64,000 bases of DNA from Marinibaculum sp040216765 (GCA_040216765.1 JAVJON010000045.1:62001-126000); one strand, 5' to 3'. Shown: positions 41,192-50,525, counted from the stretch's first letter. Made by a program: numbers and translations. Notes: generated by a model from the letters alone, not told the origin.

Positions 41192-42234
41192 CGGCCCCGT
41201 CGCGCGCGGGGGCGGCGACCGGCTGGCTCTGCCTGGCCGTCCTGCTTCTGGCGGCGCTGCCCGCCGGCCTCGCCCTCGCCGCGGTCCCGGCGGGGACCGG
41301 CGCCGGGGCGGCCGCGGATCCCGGCCTCTGGGACCGCGCCCTGGCCTGGATCTTCACCGAGCAGCGCGCCTGGCACCGCGACCTGGTCGCCCAGTTGCGC
41401 GCCCTGGCCGAGGCGCCGGCGGGCAAGAGCATGGCGGGGTGGGCGCTGATCGGGGCAAGCTTCCTGTACGGGCTGTTCCATGCCGCCGGCCCCGGCCATG
41501 GCAAGATCGTCCTGACCTCCTACCTGCTGACACAGGGGCAGCAGGTGCGGCGCGGCATCCTGCTGGCCGCCGCCTCGGCCTTCTGCCAGGGCGCGGTGGC
41601 GATCGTGCTGATCCTGGGCGTGGTGCACCTCGCCGGGCTGCTGCCGCGCGACACGCGGCTTGCGGTCGACTGGACCGGCCGTGCCAGCTTCGCCCTGCTG
41701 ATCGCCCTCGGCCTCTGGCTCGCCTTGCGCGCCCTGCGCGACGGCGCCCGCCTGATGGCGCCGGCATCCGTCGCGATCGGGCCGGACGGCGCTGCGCAGG
41801 AAAATTCCCATGGGCTTTCCCATGGGCATGGGCATGACCATGCCTGCGGCCATGCGCATGGCCCGACGGCGGCACAGCTGTCGAACGCGGAAAGCTGGCG
41901 CGGGGCGCTCGCCGTGATCCTGTCGATCGGCCTGCGCCCCTGCAGCGGCGCGGTGCTGGTCCTGGTCCTGGCACAGGCGCTGGACCTGCCGCTGGCCGGC
42001 CTTGCCGCCGTGCTGGCGATGTCGACGGGCACCGCCATCGCCGTGGCGGCGCTGGCCTTGCTGACGGTGCATGCTCGCGACTGGGCGGCCCGCCTGGCCG
42101 GCGGCAGGTCCGCCGGCCGCCGCACCGCCTTTGCCGGCGCCACGGTCCGGCTCGCCGGCGGGCTGGTGATCCTGGCCCTGGGCGGCAGCCTGCTGGCCGC
42201 CAGCTTCGCGCCGGCCCATCCGCTGGGGATGTGA
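41188..42234 (+). CDS. NicO/RcnA-type metal permease (ZevB-like)
   Basis: The 348-residue membrane protein has the nickel/cobalt transporter motifs FLYGLFHAAGPGHGKIVLTSYLL and GLRPCSGAVLVLVLAQAL, with a histidine-rich cytoplasmic loop between (HGLSHGHGHDHACGHAHG). By sequence alone it would be called a nickel/cobalt exporter. Because it lies in a Zur-headed operon next to the DUF1007 gene, zinc handling, as proposed for ZevB, is the likelier role. The start overlaps the DUF1007 stop. Confidence 0.85.
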   Translation: MTAPSRAGAATGWLCLAVLLLAALPAGLALAAVPAGTGAGAAADPGLWDRALAWIFTEQRAWHRDLVAQLRALAEAPAGKSMAGWALIGASFLYGLFHAAGPGHGKIVLTSYLLTQGQQVRRGILLAAASAFCQGAVAIVLILGVVHLAGLLPRDTRLAVDWTGRASFALLIALGLWLALRALRDGARLMAPASVAIGPDGAAQENSHGLSHGHGHDHACGHAHGPTAAQLSNAESWRGALAVILSIGLRPCSGAVLVLVLAQALDLPLAGLAAVLAMSTGTAIAVAALALLTVHARDWAARLAGGRSAGRRTAFAGATVRLAGGLVILALGGSLLAASFAPAHPLGM

Positions 42235-42239
42235 CGGGC

Positions 42240-43226
42240 TCAGCCGCCGAAGGTCACCGCATCGGTGTTCGCGCCGCAGAGCAGGACCCCGACCCGCTCG
42301 CCCTTTGCCGGGACGTAGCGCCCGGCGAGCAGCGCCGCGAAGGCCGCCGCCCCGCCGGGCTCCACCACCAGGCGCAGGCGGTCCCAGAGCTGCACCTGGG
42401 CGTTGCGGATCGACTCGTCGTCGACCAGCACGGATTTCGCCACATGGGCCTGCGCCAGCGGGAACATCAGCCGGCCGACCTGCTTCGGCGCCAGCGAATC
42501 GGCGGCAATGCCGCCGGCCGGCGCATCCACCGGCCGGCCCGCCGCCAGCGCGCGGTTCAGGGTCGGCGCGCTCTCCGGCTCCACCGCCACGAGTTTCAGC
42601 CGGCCGGCCGTCCAGGCGGCGATGCCGCCGATCAGGCCGCCGCCGCCCACCGCGACCAGCAGGCTGTCCAGCTCGGGCAGCTGCTCCTCGATCTCCTGCC
42701 CGACGCTGCCCTGGCCCAGCAGGGTCTCGCGCTGGTCATAGGCATGGACCGGCAGGGCGCCGGATTCGCCGAGGAAGCGCTCGCTCGCCGCCAGCGCGTC
42801 GGCATAGCGCTCGCCCCCCACCTCCAGCCGGGCCCCGTAGCCGCGGATCCGCGCCATCTTGGCCGGCGCGGTGATCGCCGGCACGAAGATCGTCGCCGGC
42901 AGGCCCAGCCGCATGGCGGCATAGGCGATCGCCGCCCCGTGATTGCCGCCCGACGCCGCCACCACGCCGGCCGGCGGCACCGCCCGGCCAAGCAGGTTCG
43001 CGAAGGCGCCGCGCGCCTTGAAGGAGCCGCTGTGCTGCAGCTGCTCCAGCTTCAGGGCGACAGTGCAGGCCGGCCGGCCGAATTCGGCGAGGTCGACATG
43101 CACCACCGGCGTCCTGCGGACATGGCCGCGGATGCGCAGCGCCATCGCCGCGATCGCCGGGCGGTCGATCCCCGCCGATACCGCCGCATCTCCGTCGCCA
43201 CCGTCCTGCCGCCCGCTGCCGGTCAT
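42240..43226 (-). CDS. PLP-dependent threonine/serine dehydratase family protein
   Basis: The 328-residue fold-type II enzyme has the cofactor lysine in SGSFKARGA (Lys70), the asparagine loop ASGGNHGAAIAYAA and the phosphate-binding VGGGGLIGGI. It would deaminate L-threonine or L-serine to a 2-oxo acid, or act as a racemase; there is no C-terminal ACT domain, so it is the catabolic or racemase type rather than biosynthetic IlvA. It is convergent with the metal permease, only five bases apart, and divergent from azlCD. Confidence 0.88.
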   Translation of the reverse strand: MTGSGRQDGGDGDAAVSAGIDRPAIAAMALRIRGHVRRTPVVHVDLAEFGRPACTVALKLEQLQHSGSFKARGAFANLLGRAVPPAGVVAASGGNHGAAIAYAAMRLGLPATIFVPAITAPAKMARIRGYGARLEVGGERYADALAASERFLGESGALPVHAYDQRETLLGQGSVGQEIEEQLPELDSLLVAVGGGGLIGGIAAWTAGRLKLVAVEPESAPTLNRALAAGRPVDAPAGGIAADSLAPKQVGRLMFPLAQAHVAKSVLVDDESIRNAQVQLWDRLRLVVEPGGAAAFAALLAGRYVPAKGERVGVLLCGANTDAVTFGG

Positions 43227-43351
43227 CGCCTGCCCTCTTCCGTTGCCGCCGGCTTCCCTAGCGCCGCAACTGGTGCAAAGACAAGCTGTCCGGCGTTAAT
43301 GTCCCGCCCGTCACATACCAGTGTAGTTCACCTGTCCCGGCAGTTCCCGTC

Positions 43352-44095
43352 ATGCCCGCCCCCTCTCCCGTCCCGGCCACCAGCCTGACCCTGCCCGGCA
43401 TGGTCCGCGGCGCCCGTGCCATCGCGCCGGTCGCCACCCTCGTCGTGCTGTTCGGCGCCGCCTTCGGCATTGCCGCGCTGCAGGCCGGTGTCAGCGACTG
43501 GGGCGCGGTGCTGATGAGCGCCGCTGCCTGGGCCGGCGCCTCCCAGTTCGCCGCGCTGGATTTCTGGCAGACGCCGGTCGCCTGGCTGCCGATGCTGCTG
43601 GCGGTCTTCGCGGTGAATTCCCGCTGCATCCTGATGGCCGCGGCGCTCTATCCCTGGCTGAAGGACCTGCCGCCGGCGCAGCGCCATGCGGTCGCCTACC
43701 TGATCGGCGACCCGAATTTCGCGCTGGCGATCCGCGCCCATGACGGCGGCGAGCGCGATGTCGGCCTGCTCGTCGGCGCCGGCATGCTGCTCTGGGCCGC
43801 CTGGGCGCTGGGCACCCTGCTCGGCGTGGTGGCCGGCGACCTCGTGGCGCATCCGGAACGTTTCGGACTGGATGCGGTTATGCTGGTGTTTTTCGCGGTG
43901 ATGCTGACCGGCATGTGGAAGGGCCGGGTCACCGCCCTGCCCTGGGCGGTGGCGGCCGCTGCGGCGCTGGCGGCCTACTGGCTGTTGCCGCCGAACTGGC
44001 ACGTGCTGACCGGCGCCCTCGCAGGCGGCCTGGCCGGCGCGCTGCAGGCACCCCGGGCACCGCGGGACCCGGGGCAGGCGGCCGCCGGAGGATGA
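43352..44095 (+). CDS. azlC: Branched-chain amino acid exporter large subunit AzlC
   Basis: The 247-residue protein shows VLFGAAFGIAALQAGVSDWGAVLMSAAAWAGASQFA and AVFAVNSRCILMAAALYPWL, typical of AzlC. With AzlD it exports branched-chain amino acids. It overlaps azlD by four bases. Its proximity to the dehydratase, divergent by 125 bases, is compatible with amino acid homeostasis but proves nothing. Confidence 0.9.
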   Translation: MPAPSPVPATSLTLPGMVRGARAIAPVATLVVLFGAAFGIAALQAGVSDWGAVLMSAAAWAGASQFAALDFWQTPVAWLPMLLAVFAVNSRCILMAAALYPWLKDLPPAQRHAVAYLIGDPNFALAIRAHDGGERDVGLLVGAGMLLWAAWALGTLLGVVAGDLVAHPERFGLDAVMLVFFAVMLTGMWKGRVTALPWAVAAAAALAAYWLLPPNWHVLTGALAGGLAGALQAPRAPRDPGQAAAGG

Positions 44096-44391
44096 CCGAC
44101 ACCGCCACCCTGCTCGCCTGCGCGGCGATCGCGGGCATCGCCTACCTGACCCGCGTGGGCGGGCTCTGGCTGATGGCCTGGGTGCCGCTGACCCCGCGGG
44201 TCGAGGGTTTCCTGAACGCGCTGGCCGGCTCTGTCCTGGTCGCGCTGGTGGTGCCCGGCGCCGTCCGCGGCGACGCGGCCCTGCAGGCCGCCGTCCTGGC
44301 CGCGATCGCGGGCATGGCCATCACCCGCCGCGCCGTGCCCTCGATCCTGCTCGGCGTGGCCACCGCGGCCGCTTGGCGGGCGGTCCTGTAG
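44092..44391 (+). CDS. azlD: Branched-chain amino acid exporter small subunit AzlD
   Basis: The 99-residue membrane protein has the AzlD pattern (IAGIAYLTRVGGLWLM, then RVEGFLNALAGSVLVALVVPG and three or four helices). Its ATG overlaps the azlC stop, and the two subunits are obligate partners. Confidence 0.9.
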   Translation: MTDTATLLACAAIAGIAYLTRVGGLWLMAWVPLTPRVEGFLNALAGSVLVALVVPGAVRGDAALQAAVLAAIAGMAITRRAVPSILLGVATAAAWRAVL

Positions 44392-44467
44392 GACTTCCGG
44401 CCGGGCGGCTTCATGCTACCGTGCCGGACGGTATCGACCTTGCGGCACCGACACTGGAGCGATCCCG

Positions 44468-45013
44468 ATGCGCGCCCGCCTACCTGCCCTGCCCGCGATT
44501 CCCGCCCTGCTGCTGGCCATCGGCCTGCTCGCGGTCCTGCCCCCCTCGCCCGCCGGCGCGGCGGCCGGGAACCACCGCCACGGCACGGGAAGCCTCGTCA
44601 TCACCTTCCAGGACCCGGCGCTGACCCTGGACCTGACCCTGCCGGCGGTGGACATCGTCGGCTTCGAGCATGCCCCCCGGGTCGACGAGCATTACACCGA
44701 CATCGCCCAGGCCAGCGCCACCTTCAGGGACCCGGCGCAGATCGTGGCCCTGCCTGCCGCCGCCGGCTGCGAGATGGACCGTGCGGAAGCGGAGTTCGTC
44801 GCCCTGGAGCAGGCGGCCGGCGGGCCGCATTCCGCCTTCGCCGTGCTCTACGACCTGTCCTGCGCGAACCCGTCGCGCCTCACCGGCATCAGCTTCCCGC
44901 TGTTCGGCCTGTTCCCGTCGCTGACCCGGCTCGACGTGCGCCTGGTCGCCGGCGGTGCCCATCGCGACGTCACCGTCACGCCCGACCGCCCGCGCCTGGA
45001 CCTGACCCGCTGA
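44468..45013 (+). CDS. DUF2796 / ZrgA-like exported zinc-related protein
   Basis: The 181-residue protein has a signal peptide and the DUF2796 core: RHGTGSLVITFQDPALTLDL, VDIVGFEHAPR, and an AAAGCEMD segment. DUF2796 includes ZrgA, a periplasmic zinc-uptake protein of Vibrio. The histidine-rich region usually found in ZrgA is missing here; only NHRHG remains. It lies 2.2 kb from the znu locus and may belong to the same regulon, although no clear Zur box is seen in the 76 bases upstream. Confidence 0.75.
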   Translation: MRARLPALPAIPALLLAIGLLAVLPPSPAGAAAGNHRHGTGSLVITFQDPALTLDLTLPAVDIVGFEHAPRVDEHYTDIAQASATFRDPAQIVALPAAAGCEMDRAEAEFVALEQAAGGPHSAFAVLYDLSCANPSRLTGISFPLFGLFPSLTRLDVRLVAGGAHRDVTVTPDRPRLDLTR

Positions 45014-45032
45014 GCGCCAACCGGAGTATTCC

Positions 45033-45650
45033 ATGCTGAAGCTTTTCACCGCCAAGGGTACCTGCGCCATGGCCTCCCACGCCGCGCTGGAGGAAGCCGG
45101 GGCGGAGTACGAGATCGCCCGCCTGGATTTCGGCCGCGACGAGCAGCGCGCGCCCGACTATCTGGCGGTCAACCCGAAGGGGCGGGTGCCGGCGCTGGCG
45201 ACCGACCGGGGCGTGCTGACCGAGACGCCGGCGATCCTGGCCTATATCGCGCAATGCTATCCGGCGGCGCAGCTGGCGCCGCTGGACGACCCTTTCGACT
45301 TCGCCCGGATGCAGGCGTTCAACGCCTATCTCTGCGCGACCGTGCATGTCGCCCATGCCCATGGCCGGCGCGGCGCCCGCTGGGCCGACGACCCGGCCGC
45401 CTGGGAGGCGATGAAGGCCAAGCTGCCGGCCAGCATGACCGGCTGCTTCCGCCTCATCGAGGACGAGATGCTGCAGGGGCCCTGGGTGCTGGGCGCGCAA
45501 TACTCCGTCTGCGACCCCTACCTGTACACCGTCGCCAACTGGCTGAAGGTCGACGGTGTCGACATCGCGGACTTCCCGAAGACCGCGGAACATTCGCGCC
45601 GGATGGCCGAACGGCCCGCGATCCGGGCGATTCACGCCGCCTACGACTGA
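45033..45650 (+). CDS. Glutathione S-transferase family protein
   Basis: The 205-residue protein has a thioredoxin-like N-terminal domain (LKLFTAKGTCAMASHAALEEAGA), the NPKGRVPAL cis-proline loop and TETPAILAYIA. Its helical C-terminal half has SVCDPYLYTVANWL. The Cys in TCAMA is at the catalytic position of beta-class bacterial GSTs. It follows the DUF2796 gene closely; no functional link is evident. Confidence 0.9.
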   Translation: MLKLFTAKGTCAMASHAALEEAGAEYEIARLDFGRDEQRAPDYLAVNPKGRVPALATDRGVLTETPAILAYIAQCYPAAQLAPLDDPFDFARMQAFNAYLCATVHVAHAHGRRGARWADDPAAWEAMKAKLPASMTGCFRLIEDEMLQGPWVLGAQYSVCDPYLYTVANWLKVDGVDIADFPKTAEHSRRMAERPAIRAIHAAYD

Positions 45651-45659
45651 GACAGGCCC

Positions 45660-46073
45660 TCAAGCCGCCTCGAAGCGGATCGGCTGGGCGCCTTCCCACA
45701 GGGTCTTCACCCCCAGGGCGTGCAGGTTCTCCAGCCCCTCCACGATGGTCAGGAAATGGTTGCCCGCCAGCTGCCCCATCTTGCTGGCGAAGCAGCAGCT
45801 GCCATAGGCCATGATGATCTCCGTCTCGCTGAAGCCGCCGGGGTAGAACAGGATGTCGCCGCGGGACGGGTGGCTGGTATGGTTCTCGAAACCGACACCG
45901 AGGTCGAATTCGCCCAGCGGCACCCAGCAGCCCTCGCCGCTCCAGCGCACGTGGATCAGCTTCTGCTCGTAGGGCAGCAGCCGGCGGAAGGCGGCAACGG
46001 TCTGCGGCGCCTCCGGGTGGGTCACGGCGGCAAAGGCGAAGCCGCCGGCGGTGATCTTCAGGCGTTCGGGCAT
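45660..46073 (-). CDS. DUF3830-family protein
   Basis: The 137-residue protein shows HVRWSGEGCWVPLGEF, FENHTSHPSRGDILFYPGG and ETEIIMAYGSCCFASKMGQLAGNHF, the DUF3830 pattern of small cyclophilin-like proteins. The function is not established; relatives often lie in catabolic clusters. AAGGAA precedes the ATG at 46073. It is convergent with the GST gene and divergent from the SnoaL-like gene. Confidence 0.85.
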   Translation of the reverse strand: MPERLKITAGGFAFAAVTHPEAPQTVAAFRRLLPYEQKLIHVRWSGEGCWVPLGEFDLGVGFENHTSHPSRGDILFYPGGFSETEIIMAYGSCCFASKMGQLAGNHFLTIVEGLENLHALGVKTLWEGAQPIRFEAA

Positions 46074-46219
46074 GTCGGGCGGTTCCTTTTTGGCTCGGGC
46101 CGGGCGGCCGGCGCTGCGCGGTGACCGGGTCCGGTCTCCGCCAGCCGGCGCTGCTGCCATCCCTATCCTCTTGTCATGCGCCTCGCCAAGCCGGGCGCCC
46201 CCGACAGGAGGATCCATCG

Positions 46220-46651
46220 ATGACAAGGCTGCCGCCGTCCCACGAAGAGCTTGCCGCCTTCGTGTCGCGTTTCGCGCAGGCCTGGGCCAGCCGCGAGCCG
46301 CAGGCCTTCGAGGCGCTCTGGCATCCGGAGGGCAGGCTGCATTTCCCCTTCGCAGACCGGCCGATCGAAGGGCGGGAGATCGGCCGTCTCAACCGGATCC
46401 TCAACGAAACCGCGCCGGACCTGACCTGGACCCTGCTCGGCTGGACGGCGCGCGGCGACATCCTGGTCGTGGAATGGGAATGCGCGAACCTTCTGGGCGG
46501 CAGGCGCATCGCCTGGCGCGGCGTCGACCGGATCGTGCTGCGGGACGGCCGGATCCTGCAGGAAGTGGTCTATACCGACACCGCCCCGCTGCACGCCATG
46601 CGCCGCGGCGAGGCCTTCGCCCCGCTTCTGCAGATGCCGCCCGCCGGTTGA
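46220..46651 (+). CDS. SnoaL-like (NTF2-fold) protein
   Basis: The 143-residue protein has the cone-shaped NTF2 fold pattern: FVSRFAQAWASREPQAFEALWHPEGRLHFPF, GWTARGDILVVEWECANLL, and VDRIVLRDGRILQEVVY. Such proteins are small isomerases, hydrolases or ligand carriers. ACAGGAGG precedes the ATG at 46220. No partner is obvious apart from the divergent DUF3830 gene. Confidence 0.8.
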   Translation: MTRLPPSHEELAAFVSRFAQAWASREPQAFEALWHPEGRLHFPFADRPIEGREIGRLNRILNETAPDLTWTLLGWTARGDILVVEWECANLLGGRRIAWRGVDRIVLRDGRILQEVVYTDTAPLHAMRRGEAFAPLLQMPPAG

Positions 46652-46898
46652 CCGCGCGCCTGCGCCCCGATCCGGAGACGACGGCCCTGTTCTGCATGGG
46701 AGCGGCTTCGGCAGCCCATGCCCTGGCGAAGGCCGCCGGACCGGGCGGCGCTGACCCCGCCCGGCGCCTGGAGGCCGGAACCGCGGGCCGCAGCGGCGGC
46801 CGCATGTGCGCTTTGACGGCAAAGGGTGCAAACAGCGGCGCGGACCGGCATTCTGTCGGACCGTCCTGCTGGAACCAACGCGGCCTCACGCTTCGCCA

Positions 46899-49800
46899 AT
46901 GTCGACCGACCCGATCCACGAGGATGAAAGTCCCCCGGGCACCGATGCACGCCCTGCACGTCGGTCGCGGCGCCTGTTCTATGCCTGCTGGCTGGCCATC
47001 TTTGCCGTCAGCGCGGGCGCGGCCGTCATCGCCTGGCGCGACACCGCGGCGGAGGAACGCCATCTGGTCGACAGCTACAAGCAGAGCGCGCGGGCCATCC
47101 AGATGGCCCTGGCGGCGACCCTGCAGGACAAGATCGCGCTGGCGGCGGAGGCTGCCTCCCTTGGCGCCGGCCCTGCGGCCGCCGTGCCGGCGATATCATC
47201 CGCTGCCCCCCTGTCCGACGATTTCCTGTCGGCGATTCTCGCCGCTCCCGCCGACGGCCTGTCGACGATCCGCGGCGCGCGGCCGGATGGCGGCGTCCTG
47301 GACAGCCTGTCGGATGCCTGTCGCCAGGTCGCCGCCGGCGATGCCGGCCGCCTGTCGACCCTGGCGCCGGTCCGGGACGAGGCCATGGCGGAATGGCTTA
47401 TCCCGCTGACCCGTCTGCGGGCGGGCGCCGCCGGCTGCCCGGACCGGATCGTCCTGCTGCGCAGCGCCTATGTGAACGATTTCCTGCACCGGCTGGACGT
47501 GGACTTCGCGGTGCTGACCGGCACGGACGGCACGATCCTGGCACGGTTTCCCGATGCGGCGGCGCAGACCGGGCGGTCCCTCGGCAAGGCGAGCGTCTTC
47601 GCGGCGGCCTGGGCGCAAGCCCCCTCCGGCACCCTGGTCAGCACCTCGCCGGTCGACGGCAAGGTGCGCATCAATGCCTATGCGGGCCTGCCCGACCTGC
47701 CGCTGATCCTTGCCGTGGGCTACGACAATGCCCGGGTGGCGGGTGTCGTCGGGACCGAACGGGACCGCATCGCGGTGAATTTCGGCGTCCTGGCGCTGGC
47801 CCTGGTCCTGGGATGCGCGGTCAGCCGCCACTTCGTGTTCGGCTATCTCGACAGCCGCCAGACCATGCACCGGCAGCGCGAGGAATTCCGCCGCCGCTGG
47901 GAGTTCGCGGTCGAGGGCTCGCGACAGGGCGTCTGGGACTGGGATTCGGCAACCGGCCGGGTCTTCTGCTCGCGGCTCGGCCGCAGCATCCTGGGCTACG
48001 CCGACGACCGCGAATATGCGCCTGCCGCGGCCTGGTTCCGGCGGATCCACGCCGACGACCTGTGGCCGGTGCGGCGCGCCCTGGTCCGCTACCGCAGGGG
48101 AGAGAGCGCCCATCTGGAACTCAGGATCCGCCTGCGCCGCGGCGATGGCGGCGAATGCTGGATCCTGCTGCGCGGCACCGCGCTGGCAGCCGCCGCCGAT
48201 GGCAGGCCGCAGCGCATCGTCGGCACCTTTGCCGACGTGACCGAGGACGAGAATGCCAACCTGGAGGCCCGCCTGGCCGCCACCGTCTTCTCCCAGGCGG
48301 CCGAAGGGGTGGTGATTTCCGATGACCGGAACCGGGTGGTGAAGGTCAACAAGGCCTATACCGAGATCACCGGCTACGAGGAAGCCGAGGTTCTCGGCCG
48401 CGACCCCGGTTTTCCGACCGCCGGCAGGCACGACCGGCAGTTCTACGACACCATGTTGGCGCAGCTGCGGGCCCGCGGCCATTGGCGCGGCGAGGTCTGG
48501 AACCGCCGCAAGGATGGCGGGACCTATGCCCAGTGGCTGTCGATCACCGTGGTCCGCGACGCGGCCGGCAAGGTCATCCGGCACGTTGCCATCTTCTCCG
48601 ACATCACCAACCAGAAGAAGAAGGAGGAGCTGATCGAGCGGCACGCCTATTACGACGCGCTGACCGGCCTGGCCAACCGCCGCTTGCTGCTCGACCGCCT
48701 GGAACAGGAGGTGCTGCGCGCCGCCGCCCAGGACGGTGCCTTCGTCCTGCTGTTCGTCGACCTGGACAATTTCAAGGACATCAACGACTCCCTCGGCCAT
48801 GTCGCCGGGGATTCGGTGCTGACGCAGACCGCGCGCCGGCTTGAGGCCTGCATCGAGGTCGGCGACACGGTGGCGCGCCTGGCCGGCGACGAATTCGTGA
48901 TCCTCGCGCGGCCGGCCGGGGAGCGGGCGCCCGGCGGCATCGAGGAAGCGGCCGATCCGGCCACGGCGGCCCTCGCGCAGCGCGTGGTGCGGGCCCTGTC
49001 CGCGCCGGTGCGCCACCAGACCCAGGAGATCCAGGTCTCCGCCAGCGTCGGCATCGCCTGCTATCCGACCGATGCGACCGACGCCGCCAACCTCCTGGCG
49101 AGTGCCGACCGCGCGATGTACCTGGCCAAGGAGGAAGGCCGCAACACCTACCGCTTCCATACCCGCCACCTGCAGGAGGAGGCACGGCGCCGGAGCGAGA
49201 TCCTGCTGCAGCTGCGCCGGGCGATCCGCGACGAGGAGTTCGAGCTGCATTTCCAGCCGATCTACGACCTCAGGACGAGCTGCATCGTCGAGGCGGAGGC
49301 GCTGATCCGCTGGCGCCAGGCCGACGGCACGCTGGTTTCGCCGGGGCAGTTCATCCCGGTCGCGGAGGGCACCGACCTGATCATCGACATCGGCGAATGG
49401 GTGTTCCGCCGGGTCGTCCAGGTCCTGCAGGGCCTGGCTCGCGACGATATCGGGACGGACGGCCTGCGGCTGAGCGTCAATATCTCGCCCCGGCACCTCA
49501 TGTCCCGCGACACGCCGCGCGACTGGCTGGCCCACATGGCGCAGGCAGGCGTGTCGCCGACCGCCCTGACCATCGAGATCACCGAGGGCCTGCTGCTGGA
49601 CGGCAACCCGTCGACCCTGGAAAAGCTGGAGGCCTTTGCCGCGGCCGGGGTTGCGGTCGCGATCGACGATTTCGGCACCGGCTATTCCTCGATGTCCTAC
49701 CTGAAGCGCTTCCCCATCGACTTCGTGAAGATCGACCGGTCGTTCATCCGGGATATCGAGACCGACCCCCACGACAAGGCGATCACCGAGGCGATCGTCG

Positions 49801-49973
49801 TGATGGCCGGCAAGCTGGGCCTGCGGACCATCGCCGAGGGGGTGGAGACCGAAGAGCAGGATGCCATGCTGCGCGGCATCGGCTGCGATTATGGCCAGGG
49901 CTACCTGTTTGCGCGCCCCATGCCGGAGGAGGCGTTCCGCGCCCTGCTGGCCGGCCAGACCGTCGCGGCGTGA
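46899..49973 (+). CDS. Membrane PAS-GGDEF-EAL cyclic-di-GMP protein
   Basis: The 1024-residue protein has a membrane helix near residues 25-46, a periplasmic sensor domain and a second helix near 290-310. Two PAS domains follow (the second near FSQAAEGVVISDDRNRVVKVN), then GGDEF and EAL. The GGDEF motif reads RLAGDEF, with Ala for the first Gly. The EAL domain keeps its key residues: EAEALIRW, SVNIS, EITEG, DDFGTGYSS, KIDRSF and EGVET. A working phosphodiesterase is likely; cyclase activity is less sure. No ribosome site precedes ATG 46899, but longer readings look untypical. Confidence 0.92.
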   Translation: MSTDPIHEDESPPGTDARPARRSRRLFYACWLAIFAVSAGAAVIAWRDTAAEERHLVDSYKQSARAIQMALAATLQDKIALAAEAASLGAGPAAAVPAISSAAPLSDDFLSAILAAPADGLSTIRGARPDGGVLDSLSDACRQVAAGDAGRLSTLAPVRDEAMAEWLIPLTRLRAGAAGCPDRIVLLRSAYVNDFLHRLDVDFAVLTGTDGTILARFPDAAAQTGRSLGKASVFAAAWAQAPSGTLVSTSPVDGKVRINAYAGLPDLPLILAVGYDNARVAGVVGTERDRIAVNFGVLALALVLGCAVSRHFVFGYLDSRQTMHRQREEFRRRWEFAVEGSRQGVWDWDSATGRVFCSRLGRSILGYADDREYAPAAAWFRRIHADDLWPVRRALVRYRRGESAHLELRIRLRRGDGGECWILLRGTALAAAADGRPQRIVGTFADVTEDENANLEARLAATVFSQAAEGVVISDDRNRVVKVNKAYTEITGYEEAEVLGRDPGFPTAGRHDRQFYDTMLAQLRARGHWRGEVWNRRKDGGTYAQWLSITVVRDAAGKVIRHVAIFSDITNQKKKEELIERHAYYDALTGLANRRLLLDRLEQEVLRAAAQDGAFVLLFVDLDNFKDINDSLGHVAGDSVLTQTARRLEACIEVGDTVARLAGDEFVILARPAGERAPGGIEEAADPATAALAQRVVRALSAPVRHQTQEIQVSASVGIACYPTDATDAANLLASADRAMYLAKEEGRNTYRFHTRHLQEEARRRSEILLQLRRAIRDEEFELHFQPIYDLRTSCIVEAEALIRWRQADGTLVSPGQFIPVAEGTDLIIDIGEWVFRRVVQVLQGLARDDIGTDGLRLSVNISPRHLMSRDTPRDWLAHMAQAGVSPTALTIEITEGLLLDGNPSTLEKLEAFAAAGVAVAIDDFGTGYSSMSYLKRFPIDFVKIDRSFIRDIETDPHDKAITEAIVVMAGKLGLRTIAEGVETEEQDAMLRGIGCDYGQGYLFARPMPEEAFRALLAGQTVAA

Positions 49974-50015
49974 ACTTTTGGACGGCAGGCGGCGAGGCCA
50001 GGCATCGAGGCAGTC

Positions 50016-50050
50016 GGAATGGATGCTCGGCTCGGGGGCCGAGCATGACG
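50016..50050. repeat. Dispersed palindrome copy
   Basis: ATGCTCGGC (50023-50031) and GCCGAGCAT (50038-50046) flank TCGGGG, preceded by GGAATGG and followed by GACG. It matches one arm of the elements at 15781 and 22058. A degenerate second arm lies at 50152-50189 (TTCTCGGCCCCCGAGCCGGG and ATTCCGCC). Confidence 0.75.
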
Positions 50051-50207
50051 GGCCCTTTGGTGCATTTCCGTAAGCGGTCGGGCCCGGGATCGGCACCGGC
50101 AATCGGGCAGCCCCGCGCGGTCGACGACTGAGTCTGCCCCACCCTTGCCGTCGTTCTCGGCCCCCGAGCCGGGAACCGATTCCGCCAGCCAGGCCGCAGC
50201 GCCGCCC

Positions 50208-50525
50208 TCAGCTATGGTCGCCCTTGTAGGGCTCCTCGTTGACGTCGCGGTCGTCGAAGCGCCGGCTTCGCGTGCCGCCGGTGCCGAAGATCCGGCGCAG
50301 GGCCAGCGCGGTGGCGGCGCTGAACAGGGCGAAGACCAGGAACGGCCAGGCCCAGCCATGGGCGGCCTCGCCGATCGCCGGCCCGAACAGCCAGACGAAC
50401 AGCGCCGTCACGATGGCGCCCCCGGCGAAGCCCAGGAAGAAGAAGCCCGGCGCGAAGATCTCCACGGCGCCCAGCACCAGCCCGGCGATCAGCCAGTATT
50501 CCCCGCTGAGCAGATAGTCGGTCAT
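50208..50525 (-). CDS. NfeD-like membrane protein (short form)
   Basis: The 105-residue protein has three membrane helices (EYWLIAGLVLGAVEIFAPGFFFLGFAGG and two more) followed by a short basic tail. It lacks the OB-fold that ends longer NfeD proteins. It follows the SPFH gene by seven bases on the same strand, the standard NfeD-SPFH pairing, and would help quality control of the membrane. Confidence 0.85.
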   Translation of the reverse strand: MTDYLLSGEYWLIAGLVLGAVEIFAPGFFFLGFAGGAIVTALFVWLFGPAIGEAAHGWAWPFLVFALFSAATALALRRIFGTGGTRSRRFDDRDVNEEPYKGDHS

